Notes under the pieces: generated by a model
What the model was told of the DNA's origin: nothing
What the model saw: only the letters and a program-made list of their open reading frames with translations
The model's database searches: none
In this document: in pieces, positions 50,290 through 51,689 of the stretch
Position numbering within the stretch: position 1 is the first letter of the stretch
Layout of the letters: each line of letters begins with the position of its first letter
Position numbers and translations under genes: made by a program
DNA from: JAAYYM01 sp964483155
GTDB taxonomy: Bacteria; Bacillota; Clostridia; Lachnospirales; Lachnospiraceae
Direction: 5' to 3'
Length of the DNA: 51,689 nt
Assembly (NCBI GenBank): GCA_964483155.1
Contig: CAZAAC010000015.1
Location: 1-51,689 of the forward strand

Positions 50290-50928
50290 ATGACTTTTCA
50301 AAATAAAGATGGTATTATAATTATCCGTAATCTGATCGGAACCATCCAAACCAATAAAGATTATCTTAGTGAAATTGATGGTAAAATTGGGGATGGCGAT
50401 CACGGTATCAATATGAACAAAGGATTTACTCTATGTGAAACTCGAATTAACGGGAAAGGATTATCCATGTCTGAAGCCTTTGAAATCCTTGGTACAACAC
50501 TGCTAAACGACATTGGTGGATCAATGGGTCCTCTGTATGGACTATTTTTCACATCACTTGCCGCGGAATCACTGGGTTCTGAAGAAATTGATTCACACAT
50601 TTTTAGCAAAATGCTTGAAACGGCATTAATGGAAATCCAAGATATTGGAAATGCTAAAAAAGGTGATAAAACATTATTAGATACTTTAATTCCAGCAGTA
50701 GAGACATTTAACAGCGCATCTGCTGAGACACAAGACTTCAAGCTAGCACTATCAGCTATGAAGGAAGCTGCACATGACGGATGGCGTTCTACCGAAAATA
50801 TGATTGCCAAAATAGGTCGTGCCAGCAGGCTAGGCGAAAGATCGCGTGGTGTACTTGATGCCGGAGCAACTAGTTGCTACCTCATTATTTCATCTATGGC
50901 AGATTCGATCTTAGAATTGCTAAATTAG
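50290..50928 (+). CDS. dhaL: Dihydroxyacetone/erythrulose kinase subunit DhaL
   Basis: A 212-residue all-helical DhaL domain, the nucleotide-binding half of the kinase. The Mg-nucleotide loop is EIDGKIGDGDHGINMNKGF (~28-46), followed by LLNDIGGSMGPLYGLFF (~76-92) and the late GDKTLLDTLIPAVETFNSA (~126-144) and GRASRLGERSRGVLDAGATS (~178-197) motifs. In PTS-type systems DhaL holds ADP and is recharged by DhaM; in fused kinases the same domain uses ATP directly. The absence of dhaM here favours the latter, but a dhaM gene elsewhere is not excluded. The start at 50290 has GGAGGG. It is the last gene of the plus-strand operon and is followed by a terminator. Confidence 0.92.
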   Translation: MTFQNKDGIIIIRNLIGTIQTNKDYLSEIDGKIGDGDHGINMNKGFTLCETRINGKGLSMSEAFEILGTTLLNDIGGSMGPLYGLFFTSLAAESLGSEEIDSHIFSKMLETALMEIQDIGNAKKGDKTLLDTLIPAVETFNSASAETQDFKLALSAMKEAAHDGWRSTENMIAKIGRASRLGERSRGVLDAGATSCYLIISSMADSILELLN

Positions 50929-50957
50929 TAACTTCAAGTTTTTATCAGCAAATAATT

Positions 50958-50997
50958 AGGTTCTGTAACTCTAATGCTAGGGTTATAGAACCTTAAT
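50958..50997 (+). terminator. Intrinsic terminator of the plus-strand sugar operon
   Basis: A 16-bp stem with two G-U pairs (AGGTTCT... with ...AGAACCT) around the loop ATGC, followed by TAATTTT, 29 bases after the dhaL stop. Confidence 0.85.
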
Positions 50998-51038
50998 TTT
51001 AACATATTATAAATGCTATTATCATACTCCGCTATGTT

Positions 51039-51297
51039 CTATAACCAAAAGAACCCAACCATTTCATCTAGTTTTTCTGCACTTTTTTGATTTTCCATAG
51101 TTTGATGTAATATGTCATCTGCTTTCGATGCAATATTAGTTACCCTGATTTCGATGTCCATAGTTCCTTGTGCACCCTCTCCTGCTGCCGTTGTGATTTC
51201 TTCGATGGCTTGTCTCATCTGCAGTATTGTTCCAATCGCTCTGCAATGGTATTGATTTCAGACACTACACCTTGTACCTCGTCTGCATCCTGATCGT
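51039..51297 (-). pseudogene. 3' remnant of a methyl-accepting chemotaxis protein gene
   Basis: The minus strand reads DQDADEVQGVVSEINTIAER and then, in another frame, MRQAIEEITTAAGEGAQGTMDIE, IRVTNIASKADDILHQTMENQKSAEKLDEMVGFF and a stop at 51039. Both parts match the cytoplasmic signalling coiled coil and C-terminus of chemotaxis receptors, but the conserved hairpin tip between them (the NLLALNASIEAARAGE-type block) is missing, together with all upstream domains. A deletion plus frameshift near 51220 explains this. No start codon or promoter is present, so it is not a working gene. Being on a motile genome, it is likely a decayed member of a large receptor set. Confidence 0.7.
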
Positions 51298-51397
51298 ATT
51301 AAATATTTGTATCCACTAACATTTTATAATTATTTAATACCCGAATCCGTCCAGCGTCTCTCCTTATATAATCAGATCAGGTGCTGGTAATTTCGGC

Positions 51398-51435
51398 ATG
51401 AAAAATTGTCTGCCAAATGATAGCGCAGACAATTT
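51398..51435 (-). terminator. Intrinsic terminator pointing left
   Basis: A perfect 11-bp stem AAATTGTCTGC with GCAGACAATTT around an 11-base loop, with TTTTTC following on the minus strand. It probably ended a minus-strand gene from the right. Between 51436 and 51689 only short, frame-broken stretches are seen; the last 60 bases could be a gene end (minus: NAVKNGEVLDMKMYSIIKY, stop at 51630), which I do not recognise. Confidence 0.7.
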
Positions 51436-51689
51436 CTATGTTTAAATTCATATTTTTAGGAAACAATTCCATCCGCAAATATTTATGAACAGAGGCTTAT
51501 TCTTTTGATATTAAAATGCCATATTTCTCTCTTCAAATGGATTGGTGATTCTGTAGAAAATGCCCTTTTAAATTTATACTTCTTATTAATTGACTGGTTC
51601 ATTATTATATAGCCACGAATAAATCCTTATCAATACTTAATAATCGAATACATTTTCATATCGAGAACTTCACCATTTTTTACTGCATT

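Noticed and set aside
51436..51689. A protein gene at the right edge
   Set aside because: Only short frame-broken stretches are visible; the last 60 bases could be a gene end, but too little is present to call.

Overview
The window looks like a low-GC, Gram-positive, flagellated anaerobe of the Clostridia, most likely a Lachnospiraceae gut bacterium. This is inferred from strong AGGAGG-type ribosome sites, lipobox lipoproteins, a T-box leader, a flgM-flgN-flgK operon behind a sigma-28 promoter, and RbsABC/RpiR-type sugar genes. No rRNA, tRNA, CRISPR array, phage or intact insertion sequence was seen.

Layout. (1) 1-3415, minus strand: the late flagellar operon flgM, flgN and two tandem flgK-type genes, the second running off the left edge. 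(2) 3511-6467: a plus-strand membrane protein with a C-terminal LuxR-type HTH, a bidirectional terminator, and a minus-strand trio (lipoprotein, DUF4870-type membrane protein, stand-alone LuxR-type HTH). (3) 6601-25892, minus strand: a compact run of 15 genes with one plausible promoter upstream of the first gene and one strong terminator after the last. It starts with an AGE-family (alpha/alpha)6 protein and a GlgX-like debranching enzyme. A STAS protein, two DJ-1 proteins, a cupin, a tautomerase and a TPP enzyme follow. Then come a four-unit DUF1566 protein, a GLUG-repeat surface protein, a heterodimeric ABC exporter, an FGE-sulfatase-fold protein, an ABM monooxygenase and a cytoplasmic alpha-amylase. 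I do not recognise this combination as a described system, and it is the main novelty candidate. (4) 26012-28233: ilvB under a T-box. (5) 28290-33238: aguB with an overlapping methyltransferase gene, a small orphan ORF, an Ala-rich SH3 membrane protein with a decayed duplicated C-terminus, a DUF3795-YjbR fusion and a PNPOx-family protein. (6) 33386-36898: a plus-strand GT39-like membrane glycosyltransferase and a DUF3298-type lipoprotein, followed by a broken IS1182-like transposase fragment and a terminator.

(7) 36950-50993: a divergent sugar-catabolism cluster around an RpiR regulator. Minus strand: class II aldolase, RpiR, ADP-PFK/glucokinase-family kinase, FGGY (xylulokinase-like) kinase, and an ABC importer (ATPase, permease, binding lipoprotein). 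Plus strand: DUF4432 mutarotase-like protein, PMI-like cupin isomerase, tagatose/allulose-3-epimerase-family protein, RpiB-family isomerase, DhaK and DhaL. An exact 13-bp sequence, GAAATAATTTTTC, occurs in front of rpiR (twice) and in front of the plus-strand operon, and is the likely RpiR operator. The RpiB protein has Glu in place of the phosphate-binding His and Ser in place of the ring-opening His. With DhaK/DhaL next to it, this suggests tetrulose (erythrulose) or a related unusual ketose rather than ribose. (8) 50994-51689: a terminator, a frameshifted 3' remnant of a chemotaxis-receptor gene, another terminator and an unresolved right edge.

All functional calls are by reading the sequence; no database search was run.
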